64,000 nt of DNA from Hsuehochloa calcarea (GCA_036346395.1 CM070596.1:26636177-26700176), one strand, 5' to 3'. Shown: positions 34,231 to 47,558, counted from the stretch's first letter. Notes: generated by a model not told the origin, from the letters alone. Translations and numbers: made by a program.

Positions 34231-36357
34231 TGTAACACCCTGGCTATTCGGAGCCAAGATGCTACCTAAAGATACAACATACCATCAAATTGCGGAATAA
34301 TGTTCAATATGCCTCTAATCAGACAACAATACCATGGTAACGAGGTGAAAATAACCAATTCATCAATGGTGAATAATCAAGGAACTAATTATGGAACGAC
34401 ATGACATGAAGTCTAAACATTACTTATTACAGTTCATCTCTCATCAAAGATTAACATAGTTGAATCCAGTAATAAAAATATAATGTAATGAACTGTGTGT
34501 AACGTGCTGGTCTACTCCCTCCCATTAACATTTTGATCAACAAGGGTGAGTCGAAACTCAGCAAGTACAATAAACAATTGAACATACCAGGTTATGAACA
34601 AGTCAGTCATATTACGAATTAAGAATTAATCTATGAAAACTTATGTATATGAATGGAATGAATGGATGCATTGAAAGGAATGGACAAACACATGCTCATA
34701 CCGGTATAACGAGTGAGACACCTGTCAGTGTTCAATTAAGCCCATACTTAACAAAGTCCAGGGACCAAATTACCGTATGAAGAACGTTTCATACGGGTGT
34801 CCGAAACTGCCCACATTGGAATGGTGGGTCTTACATGCCCATACTGGAGTTGATGGGTCTTTACAAATCCACTCCCGTGGAATGCATATGAACAACACAT
34901 GAATTGAATGAATATATGCAATGAATTTTATCACTTTCTTCCTCATGGATTATCAAATAGGAACGGAATGTACATCATTGAATATGAACATGGATCATCA
35001 ACTCATCGGCACAACAACCAACAGCGAGCGTTCCATAGAAATCAATATATCTTAACACATTGGAATTGCATGTAATGAAATATGAATATTGATTAACATC
35101 TTTGATTGAAAACATGGATCATAGAAATATTAGCATGAACACAAACACACATCATTCATCAATGTAAAGAATTTCAATGTACTTGCCTTTCGCATTGCGA
35201 CGCGTTAGCAAGCAACGAAGGTGTTCCCACACGCGATGCCTCGCCGCCTACACAAGTATGATCCCAAAATAAGAATAACGTGGCATGGCTTAGGTACGAG
35301 AGACCCACACTATCCCTTCCACTAACCAACACAAACCACAAATACAAACGGATAATACTCATTTCAGCCATCTGCCCAACCAACTGGACAGCAGTACAAA
35401 TAAAATCATAAATAATTATCTGGGACTCTAAATGACCTGGAACCAGTGCCCAATGAAAATTAACGCATAACTCTACAAAACTCTAGTTGACGGGTTTCTT
35501 TGATTCGGCCAAAACAGTTGGCTAAACCGCAGTTGAAAACAACTGACAAACATCTGTCCAGAATTCAGAACAGCAGTAAAGAAAATGATGTAACTTTCAT
35601 TCTACTTATCCAATATAGGTGATCTTTATCAACTTGGAAATATTATTTAAAGGGATACAATAACCTAGTTGGTTGGAAGTTCTGAATCTGACTCTAACTA
35701 GATCAAAACCGAGGAAAACCAACAGTCCCCAGATCTCAGATAGACAGAACAGCGTGCGGTTAAAATTCCATAACTTTGGATTGCCAACTCTAAAAATTGT
35801 GTTCTTTATCAACTTGGAAATATTACTAAATTATCTACAACATTCATTTTGGTTAGCCATTCTGATGCGGTCTCTAAATAATTCATAATGGCCAGACAAG
35901 CAAACTGCCAAATCCCGTCAGCTCTCCTGAACAGTCTCACGAAAAGGGTCATATCTCCTGAACCATAACTCCAAATCAGATGATCTCACTGCCTAAAGAA
36001 AGCTAAGACCAAGGGCTATAATTTTATAAGAGGTGGACAGATCAGAAAATATACGAAACTTACCCAAATCTGACGAACAAATCTGACGCAGGGGGAGGAG
36101 AAGGTGGCGCACGGCAGGGAGGAGTGTGGCGGCTCCAAGTGGGGGAAAGGGGGAGGGGGAAGGGGGTTTAGGGTTTTTGGGGGAAGGTCATCCCCCCTTT
36201 GGCCAGCCCCCTCTTGGGCCACATGGGCCGTGGCCCAATGCCCAGGTTGTCGGGAATTCGCGGAAACCCCCCTGAGATCACTGAAAATTGTAATCCCTGT
36301 TTAACTCCTTCTCTCGAATACTCTCATATTCGCCCGAATAAATTTTGGGGTATTACA
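34231..36357 (-). repeat. LTR of element B (3' LTR)
   Basis: It is 2,127 bases long, from TGTAACACCCTGG to GGGGTATTACA, and holds the family hairpin block at 34698-34900. The stretch 35247-36056, absent from element A's LTRs, contains a direct repeat of CTTTATCAACTTGGAAATAT (about 35625 and 35806). Confidence 0.9.
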
Positions 36358-36395
36358 TTCTACCCCCCCTTAAACAGAATTCGACCCCGAATTCT
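36358..36395 (-). other. Polypurine tract and palindrome of element B
   Basis: TTCTACCCCCCCTT (a purine tract on the minus strand) abuts the LTR, followed by the palindrome GAATTCGACCCCGAATTC at 36378-36395. The same arrangement occurs in A, D and E. Confidence 0.85.
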
Positions 36396-36735
36396 ATCTG
36401 CCGTTCTACTCAAAGGGCATCAACAATTAGCTTGCGGGACTCCAGCTCCCATGTCGCTTTCCGCTCGGTCTGATGCGTCCACCATATCTTTACTAACTAA
36501 CATTTTACGTTGTATTATTCATCCCGATATTTTCGGAACCACCCCACAGGCAGGACTCGATAGCACGGTCTAACTCGATGGTCTGACTCGTGGTTCGATG
36601 GTTCTAATGAAACCTCCCGCTCCAGATGCCTCAAGTACTCCCTCGACACTGGGTGGCACAAAACATTGTATACCCTGCGCCCGGACACGAGACGGTCCTA
36701 GCGAAACTCCACCTTCCAAAATCACTGCAGCTTAC

Positions 36736-37967
36736 TGTAACACCCTGGCTATTCGGAAGCCAAGATGTCACGCAAAATTATCAAACTACTAAGGATAGCA
36801 TTACAGCTGGATTATACAGATTCAATCAACAATAATTTCTAAAGAATGACAATAAGCGATCACGATTCATGGAAAGAATGGATAAACAATTATAATACCA
36901 CGAGCAGTCAAGCAATACCAAAGTTGGATTATTACAAATCTGAAATTTAATTAATAAGTTGGCTTGGTGAAAGGTAATAATAATTATTACGGTTGGATAA
37001 AAGTGAAGTGCGATTATGCGAACTACCCCACCAAATCATCTTGTCTTCTCCTCAATTACCTAATTAAAACATACAAAGCAAGGGTGAGTCGAAGACTCGG
37101 CAAGTGCATACAAGAATAATCAAACATAGAGTGGACAACACAAACCGGTGGAATTACGAACAAATCTTGGAACACATATACGATTGAATGGAATGAATAC
37201 ATGAATGGATGGAATGAAAGAATGCATTGAAGGAGAGCGGACTTTTCACACGTTTATCGGTATAAATAGTGACACACCGTCGGTGTTCACTTAAGCCCGT
37301 GCCATGCAATGCGAGGATCCAATCATCGTATGAAGAACGTTTCATACGGTGTCAAGTTGCCACATTGGAATGGTGGTCAACGTTGCCCACATTGGAATGG
37401 TGGGTCTCACATGCCCATATTGGAATTAATGGGACTTAATCAAGTTTCCACTCCGTGGGCGGCAAAGGAAATATGTGTGCATGGAATGAAATGCATAACT
37501 TGAACTTCATCTCAATTTATCACGAAAGAAAGTATTGAAATCTACCACATCATGCTCAAATCACAGGAATACTCATAAGTTACCAAATTATCATGCATTC
37601 ATCAAATTCACACAAGTTAAACATTGCACTTGCCTTCCGTCTTTGTGGCGTATTGGGAAGCAACGAAGGTGTCCTTCCACTCACCGCCTCACCGGAACTT
37701 ATCCAAATCGGCGAACAAAATTGCACTACTAGGGGAGGAGGGTGGCGGCGGTTGGAGAGGGGAGGGAGTGGAAGGGAGAGGGTGGGGCGGCTAGGGTTGG
37801 GAGGACACCCCCATTGGCGGCCCCTCTTGGGCCTCTTGGGTTTTGGCCCAAGGCCCGAGTTGCCGATATAGCTGAAAACCCCTCAAATAATGGAATTTCT
37901 ATTCTTTCAAAGTGCATTTTCCTCCCAACTTCTTCTCAATTCCATCGATTTGATTCCGGGCATTACA
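36736..37967 (-). repeat. LTR of element A (3' LTR)
   Basis: It is 1,232 bases long, from TGTAACACCCTGG to GGGCATTACA. It is nearly identical to the other LTR with scattered small differences, mostly one-base gaps. It lacks about 0.8 kb found in the LTRs of B and D. Confidence 0.95.
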
Positions 37968-37998
37968 TTCTACCCCTTAACGAGATTCGACCTCGAAT
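37968..37998 (-). other. Polypurine tract and palindrome of element A
   Basis: TTCTACCCCTTAACGA abuts the LTR, then the palindrome GATTCGACCTCGAATC at 37983-37998. Confidence 0.85.
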
Positions 37999-38914
37999 CT
38001 TTGCAGCGATCTACTAGAAAGGAAATGTGGTGGGAAAAATTAATCATCTTAAACACGTGCACAGAATCGAGCAGATCTGATCTTGCTTTCACATGCGAGA
38101 CTCTAGCTCTCAAGTGTCCTCTCTCTCGGACCAGAGGAACCTCAACACAAATATGTAAAACGACGACTGACCTAATGCTCGGCTGAACTTTCAGGTTCAC
38201 TTATTAGAAGAGGATCGAAGGTAAGACCTTACGTTGGTCAACATCTTTAACTAAATCTCAAACTTTGAATGGCTCACTTGTCCACTTAGCCCCGAGCGCA
38301 GCAGACGTTACGTGCTTCAGCATATGGATCCGAGACGGTCAATGCGATATGCTAACTTCCCAATTTACGCAACCTTACGAAACAAAGATAATCCAACTGA
38401 AAATAGAGAGTCCTCATCGCATCTACGCAATACTAACTCTCCACCAAAAGGTTAGATTCTAAATTTGACAATTCATCTCGAAAACAAATCCATTTTACAA
38501 CCAAAGGAGAAATCACTCAAATGCCCCAAACCAAAAACTTGCGGTTTGCCTGAATTTGGAAAGAATCAACACGCCAACACAGCACCAACTCAAATTGCAG
38601 AAAACACAAGTCAACGACACAAAACTCAAACGAGAATCAAGAAAATAGATCATTATCCCACGAATCATTCTTTGCCACAGTCCCTCGCTTCTAGGAATAA
38701 AATTTCTCTCGAACCTTGAAATTCGAATTCACTGACTACCACATGAGCTTAAACCTCTTAGTTAAACATCCTCAAATTATACTCAAATTGAAATACATCA
38801 TCCACACCTCTGTGGGGAGGCTCCATTGAATCCTCCGAATACTCTATGCATCTCATTCTACTTAATCAACCATAATTTGATTGAAGGCACCCAAAGCGTC
38901 ACAAAAATAGATCC

Positions 38915-38960
38915 CACTGTAACACCCTGGCTATTCGGAAGCCAAGATGTCACGCAATTA
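38915..38960 (-). repeat. LTR-start fragment inside element A
   Basis: The interior contains TGTAACACCCTGGCTATTCGG and GCCAAGATGTCACGCAA at about 38919, identical to the LTR start, but it is not followed by LTR sequence. The element B interior at the matching place (about 44320) lacks it. It looks like a short LTR tip joined to interior sequence, perhaps by template switching. Confidence 0.7.
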
Positions 38961-41900
38961 CATTACTTCTAATTTTTCAAGAATAACTCAGAATCCTCAG
39001 TACACACGCTCATGTACTACATCAAAAAGATTCTATCAATGATCATTCCACCGCCTCGAAACTCCTTTATTCCACTTTCTCTACACACACTCATTGAGTG
39101 ACCAAAGGTCTAACATAACAATGCAAACCAGTTTAACCTCCAAGATCTCTACCACAAATTTCAATTATAACATATAGGAAATCAACGGATTGACTCTCAA
39201 CATTTTCCCCAATTCTAACATTCTCACTCATTTGCATCCTTAGAAATTTCCGCCTAATCTCGCATCATTATCCAATTGCATTGCTCTATAGAAGTAATCA
39301 AGGTTTCCATACCTTCGATAATCACCGACCTTTCAATCATGAACTGAAGTTCCGAAATTTCACTATACCATAGATTCTACTCGATCGTAACACTTTTGGA
39401 CTTACTTGAAACCAAACATTCCGTGTGAATTAATTTTTCCCCAAGAGATACAGATCAAAACCATTCTACATTCTACTACTCCTCCAATAACTTGGTAGCA
39501 AAATATCACCGCTACGATTACTCATCTACCGACAAGCGGTTGCCAAACTTACCCTTTGCAAACACTTTGCAACCCAAAATTGTGATCCTTTCTCAAAAGG
39601 AAGAGCGAACAAAGATAAGTTTATTCACACAGAAAGACGTTGCTCATCACGGCGGCGAAACCAAAAGAAATATTACGATAAAGGTGATCTTGGAAAGCAG
39701 CGAGTTCATAATTGGAGGCACACATCCTCAAAAGAGAATAGCAAATAATAGTGACACGAAAGAAAGATATTACGTTTGAAATTCGCCATCTCTTGAGCGG
39801 AAAGAGCAACAAATTTAGGGGCGCTTCAAATAACCACAAGATTTAATTAAGAATCGATAAGATCCTTCAGCAGATCAACTTGCTCAAAGCAGTTCACCTA
39901 CTTGGGAAACCACGAGATCCAAATGTTCTCGACCATAAAACTCAAACATTTCCCTTTACAGATTTCACGGAAAGCAAGCGGATTAACCGTCTCGAAGAGA
40001 TCAACGAAAATCTTCTTTGATTGCAACCTCACTTTGCGAACTCAAACCGAGGAGCCTTTCGGACTAAATCACACGAAATCTTTAAGAAGCAATAGGTTAA
40101 TCCAATTCCTCAAGTTACCCAAAATAATTTCAGTTACCAGTGGATTCACGAGCTCCAAGGTACCGCGAAAGCTAAACTTGAAATATTCTTATTTGAGCGA
40201 TGTCACCAAAGCGTCAGTTTACTACGGTATTAACATCGGGCACATAACAACACTTAGAAAACATTTCGAAAGACCCACGTGGAATGAATGGGTTGAGTCC
40301 TTCTCGAAAGAAGAGGCAAATAGAAACGATCTTCACCAACTGAAAAATCACTTACCACTTGCAAGGAACACAGAACTCAGGGGAAAACCAATTAGGCAAC
40401 GAACTCAGAAAACATATGGGAAGTGCACAGTTGAAAACATAGGCCTCACAAAAACAAAATATCAGACCTTAACCGTTAGGAACAAACGGGTATTCAAGAT
40501 CAAAACACCCGCATCACGGAAGAACTATTATAATTTTTCAACATATCGCTTTACTCGACAAACTATGTTTACCACAAAGAACTTGGATTCCCCAAAAGAG
40601 CATGAACACAAAACTAAAAATTTAATCATTTTAGAATTATTACGAAAGGCGGACAACTTTCTTTCTTTATAAAGGAATCAACATTACCATCACATTACTG
40701 ATCATGTCAATAAACCTTCTAAAGGAACATGGCAAATCGTGTTATAGAAATTTTTCAGCATCAAATGGAATTGTAATAACAACTTATTCTAAAAAGGAAA
40801 CTTAGTACGAAGACCACAAAGCTGAAACAAACCTCTCACGCAACTCCACCATAACATTAGAAAAGGATTTCGACACTTTTTTTTTCAAGAGAGGTTCTAA
40901 ACTCCAACATTCCAACTACTCCAAAAGAAATGATTAGAGTCAAGACTTTCTTCGATAAATTTTGTAAAAGCTAATTCCCGTTCCCCAAAATACCAAACGG
41001 TTAACCAGGTCCCCTTAATCAACAAGTGAGATAGGACCCTTACAAAAAAAATAATCTTGTCAATAATATCGTGTACAAGTAGCAAAGAGAGCTCGATGTC
41101 GTAAAGACAAGAATTGTTTTGAAAAACATCTAGGGACCAATAGGAACCCGTAGCCAACCGATTTGTTTGATTACCATCTCCGACTTAATCACCACAAGGC
41201 ACCCCAAAGGGTTTTAACACTAATCCTCGAGAAAAGAGATCGTTAAACTTCAAGGCGGAATGATCCAAAAGAAATACATGGAGCCAATGCTTCCTCGTGT
41301 TAACGAACTTGCAATGAAAACTCTCATTATACAAACTATCAAGCGAGTAAGCGAGTCGCTATTTTCCAATGAGAAGGAAGGAACAAACATAGAAATATCA
41401 ATATTGCCAATGTCAAAGATCATTTAAAATAAAATAAATTCAACACTGAAAAATAATAATATTTTGAGAGAACCATTAAAGACCTATTGGATCTCATCAA
41501 CTACCATGAATCATGAACCTAAGAGAAATTCATCAACTACCACCGGACAAGAATTTGTCAAAATCAGAAATCAAGGAAGAGAACCACTGTCTAAAGCATC
41601 CCAAAAAGAAATATGCAAGATCATTGTGCACTTGATAAACAACTTGCAAAAGAAATCGCCAATGCCCGAAACCCCAGCGAACACACGGGTTGAATTTTCC
41701 AACAGGTAAAAGCGAACTTCCGCGAAAGGTAAATCTTGCAATTTAACTACGCTCACGTGGGCGAAATATCACAATAGAAAGAACAATAATTGTTTCAAAG
41801 AACGATCGAAACCTCTGGAGATTGCCCACTTCATTATATCCCTCCATTCAAAAGAAATTCACGAACTATCAGAAACTACAACCAGAAAACCAGATACAAA

Positions 41901-42308
41901 CTTGAGAAGGACAACAACTTCATCAATGAGCTCGGGCTTAACACGTAACTATGGAGCAGGGTAAGAACTTCTCTACTATTACAACACGAGCGAGTGGTGT
42001 AGCCAGCAAAACCGGGGCGACAACCACGAACTTCACCGCTCGGCGTCCGCTACCGATCGCATAACTAATGCAATCAATTATGAATATATAGGATCATCTC
42101 ATGACAATCATAGAATAATTCATAGATATATAGGATATCACATCACGTCATAGATTAATAACAAGAAAGAAATGCGAAGCAATTCTATACCATACAACAT
42201 AATGAACCAAATCACTAGAAATGCGGAAGCAATGGTTTCCCAAACCCCACCTCATCATGCACGATGTGTCATTTTAATACCTTTCTACTAACCACGGACC
42301 TAAAGCCC

Positions 42309-42321
42309 GCTCTGATACCAA
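42309..42321 (-). other. Primer binding site of element A
   Basis: The minus strand reads TTGGTATCAGAGC directly after the 5' LTR, followed by GGGCTTTAGGTCCGTGG, which is shared with D and E. Confidence 0.9.
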
Positions 42322-42322
42322 C

Positions 42323-43574
42323 TGTAACACCCTGGCTATTCGGAAGCCAAGATGTCACGCAAAATTATCAAACTACTAAGGATAGCATTACAGCTGGATT
42401 ATACAGATTCAATCAACAATAATTTCTAAAGAATGACAATAAGCGATCACCGATTCATGGAAAGAATGGATAAACAATTATAATACCACGAGCAGTCAAG
42501 CAATACCAAAGTTGGATTATTACAAATCTGGAAATTTAATTAATAAGTTGGCTTGACTGAAAGGTAATAATAATTATTTTGGTTGGATAAAAGTGAAGTG
42601 CAGTGTGCCGAACTACCCCACCAAATCATCTTGTCTTCTCCTCAATTACCTAATTAAAACATACAAAGCAAGGGTGAGTCGAAGACTCAGCAAGTGCATA
42701 CAAGAATAATCAAACATAGAGTGGACAACACAAACCAGTGGAATTACGAACAAATCTTGGAACACATATACGATTGAATGGAATGAATACATGAATGGAT
42801 GGAATGAAAGAATGCATTGAAGGAGAACGGACTTTTCACACGTTTATACGGTATAAATAGTGACACACCGTCGGTGTTCACTTAAGCCGTGCCATGAAAT
42901 GCACGGATCCAATCACCGTATGAAGAACGTTTCATACGGGTGTCCGAAGTTGCCACATTGGAATGGTGGTCAACGTTGCCCACATTGGAATGGTGGGTCT
43001 CACATGCCCATATTGGAATTAATGGGACTTAATCAAGTTTCCACTCCCGTGGACGGCAATGGAAATATGTGTGCATGGAATGAAATGCATAACTTGAACT
43101 TCATCTCAATTTATCACAGAAGAAGGTATTGAAATCTACCACATCATGCTCAAATCACGGGAATACTCATAAGTTACCAAATTATCATGCATTCATCAAA
43201 TTCACACAAGTTAAACATTGCACTTGCCTTCCGTGCTGTGACGTATTGGGAAGCAACGAAGGTGTCCTTCCACTCACCGCCTCACCGCGGAACTTATCCA
43301 AATCTGACGAACAAAATTGCTGCACTACAGGGAGGAGGGTGGCGGCCGGTTGGAGAGGGGGAGGGAGTGGAAAGGAGAGGGTGGGGCGGCTAGGGTTAGG
43401 GGGAGGACACCCCCATTGGCGACCCCTCTTGGGCCTCTTGGGTTTTGGCCCAAGGCCCAGGTTGCCGCGATATAGCTGAAAACCCCCTCAAATAATGGAA
43501 TTTCTATTCTTTCAAAGTGCATTTTCCTCCCCAACTTCTTCTCAATTCCATCGATTTGATTCCAGGGCATTACA
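42323..43574 (-). repeat. LTR of element A (5' LTR)
   Basis: It is 1,252 bases long, with the same ends and the same internal deletion as its partner. It is followed by the target copy CTTAC. Confidence 0.95.
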
Positions 43575-44861
43575 CTTACAAAAACAAACCTTTATTCCTT
43601 AGGCCACTCTTCTCTTCGGTACCAAATCACACAACCACACAAAACACCTGGAACTCTTGTTCCACGTCTCAATCAGTTCTTTCACTTTAACAAGGAGCAC
43701 AACCATAAACCAGGAAGGTAAAGCAGAACTCGTCTTTAAACAACTATTTTGCAAACAGAACCCAACTTGAAAATAAAAGATTCTCATCGTAACCATGCAT
43801 TAACAACTCCCTACCAACAGAATCAAATCCAAGGTTGAAGATTTATCTCGAGAACCTTTTCTATTTCCCAAGTAAACAATTTGCAAATAAACACCACGAC
43901 AACCAAAGGAGAAATCACTCGAATGACCAAACCAAAAACTTCTTGCAGTTTGTCTGAGTTGGAAAGAATCAACATGCCAACACTGCTCCAACTCAAATTA
44001 CAGAAAACACCAGTCAACAACACAAGACTCGAACGAGAATCAAGAAAACACCTCATTATCCGATGAAACATGATTTTCCACATTTTCTCTGTTCTAGGAA
44101 TAAACTTTCTCTCGAATCATGAAATTCGAATTCATCGCATACCACATGAGCTTAAACCTTTTAATTGAACATCCTCAAATTAGGCTCAAACTGAAATACA
44201 TCATCCACACCATTGTGGAGAGGCTCTATTGAATCCTCCGAATACTCTAGGCATCTCGTTCTGCTAATCAACATTAATTGATTGAAGGCACCCAAAGCAT
44301 CACAAAATTGATCCCACCCAAACACATTACCTCTAATTTTCAAGAATAACTCAGAATCCTTAGCACGCACGCTCATGTACTACATCAGAAAGGTTCTATC
44401 AATGATCATTCCACTGCTCGGAAAACTTCATTATTCCACTCTCTCTACACACAATTATTGTGTGACCAAAGGTTTAGCGTAAAAGTTCAGAGCCCAGATT
44501 TAACCTCCAAGACCTCTACAACAAATTTTCAATCGTAACAGATTGGAAAATCTTCGGATTGAATCTCCAACATTACCACAATTCTAACATACTCACTTAT
44601 TGACATCCTCAGAAATTCCCCACATAATCTCGCAATACTATCCAATTGCGTTACTCTATAAAATTAATCAAGGTCTCCATACCTTCGATAATCCCTAACC
44701 TTTTAACATGGACTGAAGTTCTGGAATTTCTCTATACCATAGGTTCTACTCAGTCGTAATACTATTCAGACTTCTTCGAAACCAAACATTCCATGTAGAT
44801 CAATTTTCCTCCAAGAAGTACAGATCAAAACCAATTCATCTTCTACTACTCCTTCAATAGT

Positions 44862-47035
44862 TGTAACACCCTGTCTATTCGGAAGACAAGATGTCACCTA
44901 ACAAGACAACCTACTATTCAATTCATAAGATTAACATCGCATTCAATGCTAAAGAAACGATTAACCATTATAACAATCTATAGCTTAATAACAGTTCATC
45001 TATAAATTTAAACGAGAATTAACCAAAGCGATAATAATGGACCTCCAAGTGACAATTATTACAGTCCATTACATTATAAATAAAACTGAAGAGATGTAAA
45101 TAGAACTTTAACGAATGACTATTTATTTCATGTGGATGGAACGTCTCTGGACTACACCCTCCCGCTAGCAACCGTTTCACTGGAATTCACCTAAAAATAA
45201 ATAAAAGCAAGAGTGAGTGAAACTCAGCAAGCACATCATATACATTCACATAGAATCTTGTATCGAAACAATCCACCAAGTACATCATTTACTTCATGAA
45301 TTTAAGAAAGCACGGTATGAATGAATGAATGCATTGAAGGAGAATGGACTTTCCACATGTTTATACGGTATAACTAGTGACACACCGTCGGTGTTCACTT
45401 AAGCCGCTCTTAACAAAGAGCGGGGATCCAAATCCGTATGAAGAGCGTTTCATACGGAATGTCCAAACGCCTACATTGGAATGGTAGGTCTTACATGCCC
45501 ATATTGGAATTAATGGGACTTAAACAAGTTTCCACTCCGTGGACAAAGAATGAATTATGTATGCATGGAATGAAAAAAACATAACTTGGCATTCAACTCA
45601 ATGTATCATCGAATAAGGTATTGAACTCTACCACATCATACTCAAATCACAGGAATATTCATAATTTACCAAGTTAACATGTAATCAATGAATTCACACA
45701 AATTAAACATTTGTACTTGCCTTCCGTGTGGTGACGTGTTGTGAAACAACGAAGGTGTCCTTCCACCCACCGTCTCACCGCCTACACAAGTATTACCATG
45801 TATTACGGATAATCGAATATGGCACAGCTACAAGTGTACTACGATGCTCTCTAATCAACCCACTCCTCCCAAGGGTTCAATTTGACATCTACACTAAAAG
45901 TCCAGATTATCGTTCTACGGGCAGTTGCACAAGAAAATTCGCCATTAATTATCTGTAACTCTAAACGACCTGAAACCAGTGCTCACTGATTCTTAACTGA
46001 TCAGGCTACAAAACTTTAGTTGGTGGAATCCCCTGATTCGGCCAAAACAGATGACTAATTAACTGCTAAACCCAACCCATCTACGTCTGTCCAGAAAACA
46101 GATCAGCAGTAAAGAAAATAGTGTAACTTTTAGCCTACTGATCCAAATGGAATGATCTTTATCAACTTGGAAAGATAATTTCGAGATCTACAATAACTTA
46201 GTTGGGTGAAGATTCTGATTCGGCCTCTATTTTGAACAAAAACGAGGACAAACCTACTGACCTCAGATTTCAGACAGATTGGACAGTTCGTATTCAAAAT
46301 TCATATCTCCCAAACTACTGATCGGATTTTGCTCATCTTGGTGCCAAAAGAAAGCTAACGAAACCAGGAACAAAACTCTAGAAGGGCAAAACCCCAAATT
46401 CGGCCTCTAAAGTACCGTAACATGCCACGCAACATTCTGATCCAATCTGTAATTTCTGGAACTCTAATCCGACGTGAATCAATTGATCTCTACCGCAACA
46501 AAATCGATCAAACAAATAACCGGGGTGCTCGTTACCCTTAAAGACCCGTAGCACGATGAAGAACCACTCCCCACTGGTCTCCCTTCTTCTTCCTTGGCCG
46601 GCCACACCACAGCGAACAACCGGCGAAGAAACGACCCGCCGGAGGACAGATCGGAGGAGAAGCGCCGGGATCTTGGAGACCAACCGGGAGCACCAAGGCG
46701 GCCACCATGGGAGGCGGCGCCCAACCAGGGAGAGGGAGGGGTGGCGGCTAGGTGGGGAGGAATGGGGGCCGACTAGGGTTTGGGGGGAGTGGCGCCCCCC
46801 CTTTTATGGCCGGCCACTTCATGGGCGGCCCGCCCTCTTGGGCCTCTGAGTCGCGGATTGCGGCCAAAGTTGCGGAAAATCACGATAACCCCTGCTAAAT
46901 AGAATTTCAGGCGAAAACTATTTCTTTTTCTCCTTTGACTTCTTTCTTTTTACCGAATGCGATTTAGGAACTTTTAAATCTCGTTTTCGACTAACTTCCA
47001 ACTATACGAACTAGCTGGATTTATGAGGTATTACA
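44862..47035 (-). repeat. Full LTR of element D, reverse orientation
   Basis: It is 2,174 bases long, from TGTAACACCCTG to GAGGTATTACA. It is closely similar to the reverse complement of 51674-53845 along its whole length. Confidence 0.93.
45358..45517. repeat. Hairpin cluster in the D LTR (type example)
   Basis: Successive inverted repeats are TATACGGTATA; ACACCGTCGGTGT (45382-45394); CCGCTCTT with AAGAGCGG (45404-45423); CCGTATGAA with TTCATACGG (45434-45457); CCTACATTGGAATGGTAGG (45470-45488); and CCCAT...ATGGG (45498-45517). Equivalent clusters lie in A (37254-37440 and 42845-43030), B (34698-34900), J (26265-26480) and the right D LTR (53180-53345). A diverged version lies in E (56318-56450, 62698-62830). 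Confidence 0.85.
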
Positions 47036-47039
47036 CTTT

Positions 47040-47558
47040 GTGTGTCACTAGTTATACCGGTATAAACATGTGGAAAGTCCATTCTCCTTCAATGCATTCA
47101 TTCATTCATACCGTGCTTTCTTAAATTCATGAAGTAAATGATGTACTTGGTGGATTGTTTCGATCTGATATTCTATGTGAATGTATATGATGTGCTTGCT
47201 GAGTTTGACTCACTCTTGCTTTTATTTATTTTTAGGTGAATTCGGTGAAGCGGTTGCTAGCGGGAGGTGTAGTCCAAAGACGTTCCATGCACATGAAATA
47301 AATAGTCATTCGTTAAAGTTCTATTTACATCTCTTGATTTTATTTATAATGTAATGGTGTAATAATTGTCACTTGGAGGTCCATTATTATCGCTTTGGTT
47401 AATTCTCGTTTAAATTTATAGATGAACTGTTATTAAGCTATAAATTGTTATAATGGTTAATCGTTTCTTTAGCATTGAATGCGATGTTAATCTTATGAAT
47501 TGAATAGTAGGTTGTCTTGTTAGGTGACATCTTGTCTTAGAATAGACAGGTGTTCTGA
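47040..47558 (+). repeat. Truncated forward LTR of element D
   Basis: It matches the last ~520 bases of the right LTR (53322-53845) and lies head to head with the reversed LTR, with only CTTT between them. It starts inside the ACACCGACGGTGT palindrome. Its end is slightly altered (GGTGTTCTGA for GGTGTTACA). Confidence 0.9.

Larger units (their letters stand above)
36736..43574 (-). mobile_element. LTR retrotransposon A, complete and non-coding
   Basis: LTRs at 36736-37967 and 42323-43574 flank a 4.36-kb interior with a perfect 5-bp duplication CTTAC (36731-36735, 43575-43579). On the minus strand the order is LTR, primer site, interior, polypurine tract, LTR. No gag, protease, RT or integrase motif is found in any frame. 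The longest frame (39902-40672) is antisense and not kept in B. It fits the large non-autonomous class (LARD-like), mobilised by a Ty3/gypsy partner, as suggested by the tRNA-Met primer site. Confidence 0.95.

Noticed and set aside
39902..40672. A 256-codon open frame in element A
   Set aside because: It is antisense to the element, has no recognisable motif, and the matching region of element B (54391-54768) does not keep the frame.
44862..47035. The reversed LTR as an independent solo LTR insertion
   Set aside because: The bases after it (CTTTG) do not repeat ATAGT, whereas the bases after the far right LTR do.
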